This document shows positions 35,904 through 43,214 of a DNA stretch of 64,000 nt, in pieces. The number at the start of each line of letters is the position of its first letter. Within the stretch, counting starts at the first letter, position 1. The notes beneath the pieces were generated by a model that worked only from the letters and a program-made list of their open reading frames with translations, was not told where the DNA came from and did no database searches. This DNA is from Duganella aquatilis (GTDB taxonomy: Bacteria; Pseudomonadota; Gammaproteobacteria; Burkholderiales; Burkholderiaceae_D), in assembly GCF_009674565.1 (NCBI RefSeq), contig NZ_WKJL01000001.1:372001-436000 (forward strand), read 5' to 3'. The position numbers and the translations under genes were made by a program.

Positions 35904-36830
35904 TCAAAGTTTGACGGTGGAGGCAACGCGCAATTCCGGCGCGGCCATGCGCTCGTCCCAATACCAATAACGTATCTCTTCGTCGCAGCGGTAGTTGACC
36001 ACCTGGTGATTGCCCTTGGCGTCGATGGCGTGGATCACCACGCCGGCCAGGAAGCCGGTCTTCAACTCGGACAGTTCTTCCACCGCCAGCTTGATCGCAT
36101 CTTCCAGAGTATAACCAAGCCGCATCGCCAGCACGATGCTGCGCGACGTCCCGCAGCGCATGGTCATTTCGCCGGTGTGGGTGCAGGCGGCGGCGCCGTA
36201 GCGGCTGTCCGCGTAGAAGCCGGCGCCGGGAATCGGCGAGTCGCCCAGCCGGCCCGGATATTTCCACGCCCAGCCCGACGTCGACGTGACCACGCCGATA
36301 TTGTCGCCAAGGTCGCGGCCCAGGAAGACCGTGGTGTCGCGCACGCGTTCGGGATCGGTGATGGTGTTGCTGAGCGGGGCCAGCGCGATATCGGGGAAGG
36401 CGGCCTGCTGTTCCGGCGACATCTCCTTCTGCAGACGCTCCCACCAGACGCGCTTGCTGTCCGGATGCAGCACGTCGTCCACGGCGAAACCGCGTTCGGT
36501 AGCGAAGCGGCGCGCGCCGGCGCCGGTCAGCATCACGTGCGGCAGGTGTTTCATCACCTCGTGGGCCAGTGCGGAGACGGGCAGGGTGGCCGGCACCGCG
36601 CCGACCGCGCCGACGTCGCGCGAGGTGCCGTCCATGACGCCGGCGTCGAACTCCATCTCGCCCAGCATATTCGGCCAACCGCCGTAGCCGACGCTGCGCA
36701 CCTTGGCCTCGCGTTCGACCTTGGCGATGCCGCTGACCATGGCGTCTATACTGGCGCCGCCCTGTTTCAGCAGGTCGACCGTGGTTTCAAAGCCGGGCCA
36801 TGCCTCGGCGTTCGCAAGCAGCATTTTCAT
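35904..36830 (-). CDS. N4-(beta-N-acetylglucosaminyl)-L-asparaginase (glycosylasparaginase family)
   Basis: 308-aa Ntn hydrolase that cleaves the GlcNAc-Asn linkage left after N-glycoprotein breakdown. Segments shared with the family: SVGYGGWPNMLGEMEFDAGV, MDGTSRDVGAVGAV, GRLGDSPIPGAGFYAD and AAACTHTGEM. The autocatalytic Thr is the first Thr of RDTTVFLGRDLG; it lies 16 residues before TSTSG, the same spacing as in the human enzyme. It sits between the binding-protein and ATPase genes of an ABC importer, so the importer most likely feeds it. Confidence 0.88.
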   Translation of the reverse strand: MKMLLANAEAWPGFETTVDLLKQGGASIDAMVSGIAKVEREAKVRSVGYGGWPNMLGEMEFDAGVMDGTSRDVGAVGAVPATLPVSALAHEVMKHLPHVMLTGAGARRFATERGFAVDDVLHPDSKRVWWERLQKEMSPEQQAAFPDIALAPLSNTITDPERVRDTTVFLGRDLGDNIGVVTSTSGWAWKYPGRLGDSPIPGAGFYADSRYGAAACTHTGEMTMRCGTSRSIVLAMRLGYTLEDAIKLAVEELSELKTGFLAGVVIHAIDAKGNHQVVNYRCDEEIRYWYWDERMAAPELRVASTVKL

Positions 36831-36843
36831 GAGAGGTCTTTCA

Positions 36844-37575
36844 TTACTTCGTCATCTTCGAGAGAAATTGGGCGATGCGCGGCTGCGCCAGGCCGCCGTC
36901 GGCGGCGAAGAACTGCGCGGTCGGCAGGTCGGCCAGCAGGCGGCCCTGGTCGAGGAACACCACCCGGTTGGAGATCTGCCGGGCGAATTCGATTTCGTGC
37001 GTGACGAACAGCATGGTGGTGCCGCTTGCCGCCAGCTTGGCCAGAATATCCAGCACTTCGGACGTCATTTCAGGATCGAGCGCGCTGGTGACTTCGTCCA
37101 GCAGCAAGTAGCGCGGCTTCATCGCCAGCGCGCGGCAGATGCCGACACGCTGGCGCTGGCCGCCTGACAGCTGCGCCGGGTAAGCATCCACACGACCGGC
37201 CAAGCCGACAGAGGTCAGCAGCTCGCGCGCCTCGTCTTCGGCCTGGCGGCGCGGCACCTTCAGCACTTCGACCGGCGCCAGCGCCACGTTCTGCAGCGCC
37301 GTCATATGCGGATACAGATTAAACAGCTGGAACACCGTGCCGGAACAGCGGCGCGCCAGTTGCAGCTGCTTGGGGTCGCTCACGTTGTGACCATCGACGG
37401 AAATGGCGCCGCCGTCGAGCTTTTCGAGACCGTTGATGCAGCGTATCAGCGTCGATTTGCCGGAACCGCTGGCGCCGAGGATGGACACCACTTCGCCCGG
37501 CGCGATGCGCAGGTTGACGCCGTCGAGCACCGTATTGGCGCCGAAGCGTTTGACCACGCCTTCGATATCTATCAT
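36844..37575 (-). CDS. Amino-acid-type ABC transporter ATP-binding protein
   Basis: 243-aa ATPase with Walker A GASGSGKST, Q-loop, signature LSGGQRQRVGI, Walker B YLLLDEVTSALDPE and switch His in FVTHEIEFARQ. The closing FFAADGG.AQPRIAQFL segment is typical of polar amino-acid importers. It pairs with the two following permeases and the binding protein. Confidence 0.94.
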   Translation of the reverse strand: MIDIEGVVKRFGANTVLDGVNLRIAPGEVVSILGASGSGKSTLIRCINGLEKLDGGAISVDGHNVSDPKQLQLARRCSGTVFQLFNLYPHMTALQNVALAPVEVLKVPRRQAEDEARELLTSVGLAGRVDAYPAQLSGGQRQRVGICRALAMKPRYLLLDEVTSALDPEMTSEVLDILAKLAASGTTMLFVTHEIEFARQISNRVVFLDQGRLLADLPTAQFFAADGGLAQPRIAQFLSKMTK

Positions 37576-37576
37576 T

Positions 37577-38248
37577 CTACAAACCCTTCCATTGACTATG
37601 CGCGCGCAAGCGCGTCTCGGCGCGGGCGCAGACCCTGGCGATCAGCCGGGCCATCAGGTAATACAGCACGCCGATCACGGTCCAGACGATGAAGGGCTTG
37701 AGCGTGCGCAGGTTCAGGATCGCGCCTACCTTGGTCAGATCGATCACGCCGATCACCGAAATCAGCGATGTCACCTGCAACTGGTTGACCAGCAGCCCGG
37801 CCAGCGGCCCGAGGCCGAAAGCCGCCGCCTGCGGCGCAACGATGCGGCGCAGCGTTTGCCAGCGGCTCAAGCCGAACACGCGTGCAGTTTCCAGCTGGTC
37901 GCGGCCGACCGATTCGATGGCTGACACCGCGATCACGTAAATGAACGCCGCTGTATTGCCGGACAGTGTGATCAACGCGGCCTGTACAGGCGTCAGATCT
38001 GTCTCCAACAGTACCGGCAAGCCGAAAAACACCAGGAACAACTGTACCAGTACAGGGGAGTTCTTCAGCAGCTCGGCCAGCGCGCCAGCCAATGGCGCCA
38101 GCAGCAGCGTGCGGTAGTAGCGCAACATGGCCCAGGTCAGGCCGATCAACAGGCCGATGATGGTGGTGGTGGCGAACAGGGCGACGGAAACGCCCAGGCC
38201 TTGCAGCAGCAGGAGCAGATCATGCGGCGTGAAATCGGTGTAGCGCAT
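37577..38248 (-). CDS. Amino-acid-type ABC transporter permease
   Basis: 223-aa HisMQ-type permease with about five TM helices and the cytoplasmic EAA-like loop (LETARVFGLSRWQTLRRIVAPQA). It abuts the ATPase gene by a 1-base gap and its start overlaps the stop of the second permease, so the pair forms a heterodimeric channel. Confidence 0.92.
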   Translation of the reverse strand: MRYTDFTPHDLLLLLQGLGVSVALFATTTIIGLLIGLTWAMLRYYRTLLLAPLAGALAELLKNSPVLVQLFLVFFGLPVLLETDLTPVQAALITLSGNTAAFIYVIAVSAIESVGRDQLETARVFGLSRWQTLRRIVAPQAAAFGLGPLAGLLVNQLQVTSLISVIGVIDLTKVGAILNLRTLKPFIVWTVIGVLYYLMARLIARVCARAETRLRAHSQWKGL

Positions 38249-38907
38249 CAGCCGTGATCCTTGTTCAAGCGACGGTGCAGGGCGCCGGCCGACAGCGACA
38301 CCAGCCAGGTCATCGCCGCGTACAGCAGCAGGAGCAGGACGTAGACTTCAAATGGCTGGAAGGTGTCGGCAGCGACGATCTTGGCGCTGCCGGTTAATTC
38401 ATTCAGCGTGATCGCCGACAGGATGGACGACGTCAGGATCAGGTTGACGAACACCGAGCCAAGCGGCCGCACGGAACTGCGCAGCGCAATCGGCAGCACA
38501 ATGTGGCGGTAGGTGGTGAACCGCGACAGGCCGCTGACCTGCGCCGCCTCCAGCACACCCGGCTCCACGGCCAGGATGCCGGAGCGGATCACATCCGAGG
38601 TGAAGGCGCCGCCGGCCAGTGACAGGGCCAGCACACCGGTGCCGAAGGCGCTCAACTGGACGCCGATTTCAGGCAGGCCGTAAAACAGGAAGAACAGCTG
38701 GACGATGAAAGGAACGTTGCGGAAGATGTCGACGTAGATCTCCGCCGTGCGGCGGGCCAGCGGCGACGCGGCGGTGCGCATCAGGGCCGCCGCGATCCCC
38801 AGCGCCAGGCCGCCAGCCAGGGCCAGCGCGCAGGCGAGGGCGGTCAGCCGCGCACCGGCTGCCAGGTCGCCGAAATAGGGTGCAAGGGTGGTCGGATCGA
38901 ACGTCAA
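38248..38907 (-). CDS. Amino-acid-type ABC transporter permease, first gene of the importer operon
   Basis: HisMQ permease of about 219 aa with the EAA loop EAAQVSGLSRFTTYRHIVLP and the ETYVDIFRNVPFIVQLFF-type segment near residue 70. I choose TTG at 38907 (GGGAG about 9 bases upstream): the longer frame starts at GTG 38943, but that codon lies inside an 18-bp perfect palindrome that looks like the operator. If GTG were used, the operator would overlap the first codons. Confidence 0.85.
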   Translation of the reverse strand: MTFDPTTLAPYFGDLAAGARLTALACALALAGGLALGIAAALMRTAASPLARRTAEIYVDIFRNVPFIVQLFFLFYGLPEIGVQLSAFGTGVLALSLAGGAFTSDVIRSGILAVEPGVLEAAQVSGLSRFTTYRHIVLPIALRSSVRPLGSVFVNLILTSSILSAITLNELTGSAKIVAADTFQPFEVYVLLLLLYAAMTWLVSLSAGALHRRLNKDHG

Positions 38908-38926
38908 ACAGGCTGCTCCCGCTAAA

Positions 38927-38944
38927 AGTGAAACCGGTTTCACT
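38927..38944. promoter_or_regulatory. LacI-type operator of the glycosylasparagine locus
   Basis: AGTGAAACCGGTTTCACT is an 18-bp perfect palindrome with central CG, the classical geometry for LacI/GalR repressors. It lies between cutC and the first permease gene. The nearest LacI-family gene is the convergent one at 34131-35117. Confidence 0.75.
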
Positions 38945-38982
38945 GCTGTATCCGACGAGTGTCACACAAACTGCGGTGAATT

Positions 38983-39714
38983 TCAAGACAGCAGCGCGGC
39001 TTTCAGTGCGGCGACTTTGGCGCTGCTGGTCTGGCGTCGGCCGCCGGCGTCGAAGCCGAAGGCCAGCACCTGCGGCGACGCCGGCGCCACCGGTTCAGAG
39101 CAGGACGCGTGAACGTCGGTCAGCGCCAGCCGCGTGCGCAGCAGGCTGACATTGTCGGCATTAATACCGGCGCCGGGCATGATGGCGATGCGACCGGCGG
39201 CAGCGTCGAAACAGCGCTGCAGGCCGGCCAGCCCATCCGGCGCGCTCCTGGCGCCGCCGGAAGTCAGGATGCGTTCGAAGCCCAAGTCTATGGCCTGACC
39301 GGTTGCCCGCGCCAGATCCGGACACAGGTCGATGGCCCGGTGCAGCGTGCAGCGCAGTCCGTGGCCGGCGGCGCGGCGCACCAGCCGATCCAGCGTGGGT
39401 TGATCCAGTTCGCCGTCCGGCAGCGAAGCGCCGAGCACCACGCCTTGCAGGCCGGCGGCGGCCACCGCGTCGATCTCGTGCAGCATCAGCTGTGTTTCCG
39501 TTTCATTAAAACAAAAGTCGCCGCCGCGTGGACGTATCATGGCCACCACCGGCGCCCGGCTGGACGAGGCCAGGCGCAGCAGACCGGAAGTCGGCGTCAG
39601 GCCGCCGATTTCCAGCGCGCTGCACAACTCGATGCGGTCGGCGCCGCCGGCCAGCGCTGCGGCCAGCCCGTCGGCGCTGTCGACGCAGACTTCCAGCGTG
39701 ATCGTTTCAGCCAT
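38983..39714 (-). CDS. cutC: CutC family protein
   Basis: 243-aa TIM-barrel CutC: LEVCVDSADGLAAALAGGAD, RIELCSALEIGGLTPTSGLL, AMIRPRGGDFCFNETE, CTLHRAIDLC and GFERILTSGGARSA are family hallmarks. CutC was named for copper homeostasis, but its enzymatic role is unsettled. Here it overlaps the ROK kinase gene by 8 bases and stands next to a glycosylasparagine importer, which points to amino-sugar metabolism instead. CutC lies just upstream of the palindromic operator on the same strand as the permeases. Confidence 0.9.
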   Translation of the reverse strand: MAETITLEVCVDSADGLAAALAGGADRIELCSALEIGGLTPTSGLLRLASSSRAPVVAMIRPRGGDFCFNETETQLMLHEIDAVAAAGLQGVVLGASLPDGELDQPTLDRLVRRAAGHGLRCTLHRAIDLCPDLARATGQAIDLGFERILTSGGARSAPDGLAGLQRCFDAAAGRIAIMPGAGINADNVSLLRTRLALTDVHASCSEPVAPASPQVLAFGFDAGGRRQTSSAKVAALKAALLS

Positions 39715-40636
39715 GTGCGCTTTCCAGTTTATTCAGGCCCAGCCACGCCGCGCCGATCAGCCCCGGTTCCGCACCGGACTGGCCGGGCACGATGATGGGC
39801 GCATCGGTCTTGCGCAGAATGGCGGCGCGCACGGCGTCATCGAGCCTGGCGATCAGCGGTGCGCTGTTGGCCAGGCCGCCGCCAACCGGCAGAATCGACG
39901 CGCCAAAGGTGTTGACCAGCATGGCCAGCGGTCCGCTCAGCAGATCGACAAAGCAGGAAATGGTCAGTTCGGCGTCCGCATCGCCAGCCTGCCAGGCAGC
40001 GATGATGGCCCGGCTATCCAGTGACGCCTGGTGCAAAGTCAGGTGCAGCCGCTCCAGCCCGCGTGCGCCGCCGACCGTATCCAGGCAACCGGTCTGGCCG
40101 CAGCCGCAGCGGAAGCGGGGGATGGCTTGCGGCGGCGTGCCGGCAAACTGCGCCGCCACCGGGCCGTGGCCCCATTCGCCGGCGAAGCCGCCAGGTCCGC
40201 CGATCAGCCGACCGCCGATGACCAGGCCGCCGCCAACGCCAGTGCCCAGGATCAGGCCAAACACATTGGCATGGCCGCGCGCCGCGCCGGCCTGGGCCTC
40301 GGCGAGGGCGAAGCTGTCGGCATCGTTGATGATCCAGACGGGGAGGCCGAAAACCTCGGCCAGATCGTCGGCCAGCATACGGCCATCGATGCACGGGATA
40401 TTGGCGCACTTGATGCGGCCGTCGGCCGGATCGACCACGCCGGCGATCGAGATGGCGACCCCGAGCGATGGGCCGCCAGCGGCGACCAGCGTCTGCATGG
40501 CGGCGGTGAAGGCGGAAAAATCGTGAGTGGGTGTCGGCACGCGTTGCAGCTCGCCGATTTGGCCGTCCGCCGCGGCGACGGCACATTTGATGGCGCTGCC
40601 ACCGATATCGAAACAGGTAATCATGGCGCAAATCAT
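39707..40636 (-). CDS. ROK-family sugar kinase (GlcNAc/glucose kinase-like)
   Basis: 309-aa ROK kinase: FDIGGSAIKCAVAAADG (phosphate-1), WIINDADSFALAEAQAG, GTGVGGGLVIGGRL, the GEWGHGPV ExGH motif and the zinc-binding CGCGQTGCLDTVGG. It would phosphorylate GlcNAc or glucosamine released by the asparaginase. ATG at 40636 is the longer start; an ATG at 40624 that begins exactly at the conserved domain is equally likely. It is the first gene of the ROK-cutC unit. Confidence 0.9.
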   Translation of the reverse strand: MICAMITCFDIGGSAIKCAVAAADGQIGELQRVPTPTHDFSAFTAAMQTLVAAGGPSLGVAISIAGVVDPADGRIKCANIPCIDGRMLADDLAEVFGLPVWIINDADSFALAEAQAGAARGHANVFGLILGTGVGGGLVIGGRLIGGPGGFAGEWGHGPVAAQFAGTPPQAIPRFRCGCGQTGCLDTVGGARGLERLHLTLHQASLDSRAIIAAWQAGDADAELTISCFVDLLSGPLAMLVNTFGASILPVGGGLANSAPLIARLDDAVRAAILRKTDAPIIVPGQSGAEPGLIGAAWLGLNKLESAHG

Positions 40637-40713
40637 AAGGGCAAAAGCGCTGAAATGCCAATCTGATTAACTCGACATTACTACCTATATTGTCGATTAA
40701 TATAACTGTATGA

Positions 40714-40749
40714 AATACTGTATAATTGACCAGCTACCCATACAGTATT
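40714..40749. repeat. Inverted repeat upstream of the tyrosine recombinase gene
   Basis: AATACTGTAT (40714-40723) and ATACAGTATT (40740-40749) are perfect 10-bp arms, separated by 16 bases and followed by TTT. A third ACTGTAT lies at 40705-40711. The half-sites contain CTGT/ACAG but with the wrong spacing for a LexA box. They could form a hairpin or bind a dedicated regulator. Confidence 0.5.
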
Positions 40750-40763
40750 TTTAGCCTGCACCA

Positions 40764-41939
40764 ATGCCAGAAAAGAAATTCGACGTCATCAATCTGGACC
40801 CATTTCCCGCGCACAGCGGCGGCGCGGCCGAACGCCGGCAGCGCGATACAGACGCCCTGCGCACCATCGCCGAAGACGCCATCACCGACGCCCGCACCGA
40901 TAGTGAAATTGCAAGGGAATTCATCAGCCACGGCGAACTGGGCGAAAAATCGATCGCCAACACCCAAAAAGAGCTGTTCCGGTTCTTGACCTGGTGCCGG
41001 GAAGAGGCCGGCAAAACCCTGCGCCAGCTGACCGTGGCTGACTTGAACGGCTACAAGGAATTCCTCAAAGCGCCGCCGCAGGACTGGATTTCCACCACCA
41101 AATGGCCGCGCAGCGACCCGCGTTACCGGCCGTTCAGCGGCCCGTTGTCGGACGCCAGCCGGCGCCAGGCCATGATCGCCGTCAAAGGATTGTTCGCATA
41201 CGCCGCCCAGACCGGCTATCTGCGGCGCGATCCGGCCGCGCTGGTCAAACACGTCAAAACCGCCAGTGCCAGCCGCATCACGCGCTACCTGACGCCGGAC
41301 GCGCTGGAACTGGCGCTGGCCGTGGTCGCCACGCGCGAGGCATTGACGCCGGCGTCCATTCGCCGGCGCGAGCGCGATCGTTTCCTGTTGACGGCCTACA
41401 TCCACACCGGCGCCCGCTTAAGCGAAATCGTCGGCGCCAACATGGGCGCGCTCTACACCGAAGGCAACGGCCGCTGGTGGCTGGATGTGCTCGGCAAAGG
41501 CAACAAACCGCGCCGTTTGCCGGTGCCGCCGGAAATGCTGGCCGCATTCCGCCAATACCGCGCTGCATTCGATCTGCTGCCGCAAACCGCGCGCAGCGAC
41601 GACACGCCGCTGGTATTGTCGAGCCGTGGTGTATCCTTGGTGCGCATCACGGACGAAGCCGCATCCGACGCGCTGAAAGCCATCTTTACCGCAGCAGCGG
41701 TCGCAGCAGATCGACTGGGCGACGCCGACATGGCAGCGACATTCCGGCAGGCCTCCGCACACTGGCTGCGCCACAGTATGCTGACCAACCACGCCAACAA
41801 CGGCGTGCAACTGAAGACGCTGCAGGAAACCGCCGGCCACGCCAGCATCGCCACCACGGCAGCGTATCTTCACAAGACAGACAACGAACGTCATGATGAG
41901 ATTCTTGCTTCTGCTGGCCTTAGTAAGGAAATGTCATAA
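40764..41939 (+). CDS. Tyrosine recombinase (XerC/D-like) adjacent to dif
   Basis: 391-aa site-specific recombinase. After an unusual acidic 60-residue N-terminus there is a SAM-like core-binding domain (about residues 65-160) and a catalytic domain. All catalytic positions are seen: Arg in TGARLSEI, Lys in LGKGNKPRR, HxxR in HWLRHSM, His in AGHAS and Tyr in TTAAYLHK. The gene ends one base before a dif-like site. It could be a host Xer partner, a remnant of an earlier dif-integrated element, or a single-recombinase system; the sequence does not decide between them. Confidence 0.9.
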   Translation: MPEKKFDVINLDPFPAHSGGAAERRQRDTDALRTIAEDAITDARTDSEIAREFISHGELGEKSIANTQKELFRFLTWCREEAGKTLRQLTVADLNGYKEFLKAPPQDWISTTKWPRSDPRYRPFSGPLSDASRRQAMIAVKGLFAYAAQTGYLRRDPAALVKHVKTASASRITRYLTPDALELALAVVATREALTPASIRRRERDRFLLTAYIHTGARLSEIVGANMGALYTEGNGRWWLDVLGKGNKPRRLPVPPEMLAAFRQYRAAFDLLPQTARSDDTPLVLSSRGVSLVRITDEAASDALKAIFTAAAVAADRLGDADMAATFRQASAHWLRHSMLTNHANNGVQLKTLQETAGHASIATTAAYLHKTDNERHDEILASAGLSKEMS

Positions 41940-41940
41940 T

Positions 41941-41966
41941 TTCGCATAATTTATATTATGTAAAAT
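41941..41966. other. dif-like XerCD site / left attachment site of the prophage
   Basis: TTCGCATAA (XerC arm, 41941-41949), TTTATA (central six bases) and TTATGTAAAAT (XerD arm, 41956-41966) follow the dif consensus closely. It marks the chromosome dimer-resolution locus and hence the terminus region. The core AATTTATATTATGT is repeated at 50545-50558. Confidence 0.85.
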
Positions 41967-41986
41967 GCCGCCGCCGCCGTCATGCG

Positions 41987-42268
41987 CTACGTCGGGCAAT
42001 ATCGGCATGGTTTGAACGGGTGTTTGGTACGGCTGCACTGCCCGCGACAGCAAGCTAGCAAGTCCAGTATTTCACGCTTTGAGACGCCTGCCATGAGCAG
42101 GCGTTTTTTTTGGATGGCCACAATTCGATACTCTTTGCGCGCCCTTGCCTGACCCCATTTCGCAGCCCGGGCGTTGCGGATGTGCCAGTAGTGATTACGG
42201 ATGAACCGGACTATCGCGCCAAGCTCGGAGTCGCTTAGCCGGTCAAAGGGAAAAAGCTCCAATTGCAT
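41987..42268 (-). CDS. Cys-rich small phage protein with conserved C-terminal block
   Basis: 93-aa protein starting at ATG 42268 (MQLELFPFDRLSDSELGAI); a TTG at 42304 would extend it. The C-terminus CCRGQCSRTKHPFKPCRYC carries five Cys that could form a zinc site. A relic copy exists at 50563-50836 in which this block is identical at the protein level although seven bases differ, all silent in this frame, so selection has acted on it. The gene is convergent with the phage repressor and, in the circular phage, would overlap its last codons antisense. Function unknown. Confidence 0.78.
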   Translation of the reverse strand: MQLELFPFDRLSDSELGAIVRFIRNHYWHIRNARAAKWGQARARKEYRIVAIQKKRLLMAGVSKREILDLLACCRGQCSRTKHPFKPCRYCPT

Positions 42269-42551
42269 TTCAGCAATATAGCAATTTGTACTGGACAGTG
42301 CCAACTTACGAACGGCAGTCTTCAGGATGGTGCCTGCGGCCGACGTGCACCAGCTGGGCCTTCACACAGCCAACGGACTGCCCGCTAAAACTTCGGAACC
42401 TTGTCGCTCCTCGCTCCGCCACCCACAGGCCCCAGCTGGAGCTACTACAAGAGCCACAGCCGCTTCCTGGACACGCCCGAAGATTTTGCCCTTCGGGCCG
42501 CTTGTGCCGCCAAACCGAATGTTCCGCCGATCAGGAAATTGCCGAAGATAG

Positions 42552-42611
42552 TTCGACCTGGTAGCGCTGAATTTTGCTGCAGGAGGCCAAATGTGAGCTG
42601 ACCAGGTCGAA
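42552..42611. repeat. 11-bp inverted repeat in the phage intergenic region (packaging/origin candidate)
   Basis: TTCGACCTGGT (42552-42562) and ACCAGGTCGAA (42601-42611) are perfect arms around a 38-base loop. They sit in the only gene-poor stretch of the prophage (42305-42617), where I see no convincing gene. In inoviruses such large hairpins serve as packaging signals or replication origins; the role here is inferred. Confidence 0.55.
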
Positions 42612-42617
42612 TAATAT

Positions 42618-42854
42618 TCAGTCGGGCTTGTGCCCCATAAACATACCCGTATTCCACGAATTGTCATGGATACCCCAGCCAACCGTCCGAACCTCAAGCG
42701 TCCCAGGCACAGGCACCGGGTCTCGTCCAGCAAACCGAACAGCCGCCTCTTCCACGGTGAGCCGGTAGCGTGTCTTAACGCGCTTCTTTTTCAAATAACC
42801 GTCCGTGTATTCGAAGAAATACATCTCGACGTCTTTCACTTCGCGCTTGTCCAT
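42618..42854 (-). CDS. Phage protein under LexA-box control
   Basis: 78-aa protein with charged and aromatic residues (VEMYFFEYTDGYLKKKRVKT) and a middle VEEAAVRFAGRD helix. No domain recognised. A near-perfect LexA box ends 15 bases before its start, so it should be expressed on SOS induction. By analogy with SOS-inducible filamentous phages it may be an antirepressor or activator, but nothing in the sequence proves that. Confidence 0.6.
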   Translation of the reverse strand: MDKREVKDVEMYFFEYTDGYLKKKRVKTRYRLTVEEAAVRFAGRDPVPVPGTLEVRTVGWGIHDNSWNTGMFMGHKPD

Positions 42855-42863
42855 AAAACCCCC

Positions 42864-42893
42864 AAATATACTGTACGAACATACAGTATATTT
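42864..42893. promoter_or_regulatory. LexA (SOS) box
   Basis: TACTGTACGAACATACAGTA at 42869-42888 fits the LexA consensus CTGT-N8-ACAG exactly. The palindrome extends to 12-bp perfect arms (42864-42875 and 42882-42893). It lies 5' of the 78-aa gene and directly 3' of the ribbon-helix-helix gene. Confidence 0.85.
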
Positions 42894-42895
42894 AC

Positions 42896-43177
42896 CTAGC
42901 GCTTGCGAAGCAATTGCTGTCGCAAAAGCCGTTCAATGATTTGGTCATTAGTGAGGTCCTTGAACTCGCGAAACTTGCGAACGCCGTCGATCACCTCCAC
43001 CGGCAAGCGGACAGTCAAAAAGGCCTCGCCAGACTCCAGCAAGCGCGCCCTGCTGTCTCTTTTGCGCTCTGCCGGTGTCCTGGCCTTGCCTGTGCGCGGA
43101 CGACCGACAGGGCGTTTAAAACCGTCCAGCAGATCGCCTGTACGTTTGTCATCAACCTGTTTCACAAACACCTCCAA
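42896..43177 (-). CDS. Ribbon-helix-helix-like DNA-binding protein
   Basis: 93-aa basic protein. A Pro/Arg/Lys-rich N-terminal half (KRPVGRPRTGKARTPAERKR) precedes a predicted RHH segment (AFLTVRLPVEVIDGVRKFRE, then TNDQIIERLLRQQLL). The AT-hook-like GRPRTGK suggests DNA contact. It is the last gene of the structural run, upstream of the LexA-controlled gene; likely a phage regulator. The leader CCTCCAATTATCGTGACAAG is partly conserved in the relic at 50876. Confidence 0.65.
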   Translation of the reverse strand: MEVFVKQVDDKRTGDLLDGFKRPVGRPRTGKARTPAERKRDSRARLLESGEAFLTVRLPVEVIDGVRKFREFKDLTNDQIIERLLRQQLLRKR

Positions 43178-43214
43178 TTATCGTGACAAGTCACGGAAAT
43201 TATACGAACGGTTT

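Noticed and set aside
35904..36830. Apparent loss of the catalytic Thr in the glycosylasparaginase, because GDNIGVV looks like the DTIGMV site with Asn for Thr.
   Set aside because: Counting residues back from TSTSG places the nucleophile at the first Thr of RDTTVFLG, 16 residues upstream as in the human enzyme. The catalytic Thr is present.
42305..42617. Small frames in the phage intergenic region (for example 42362-42733 on -).
   Set aside because: They cross the inverted repeat and the 78-aa gene, have no ribosome-binding site, and look like chance frames in a non-coding origin region.
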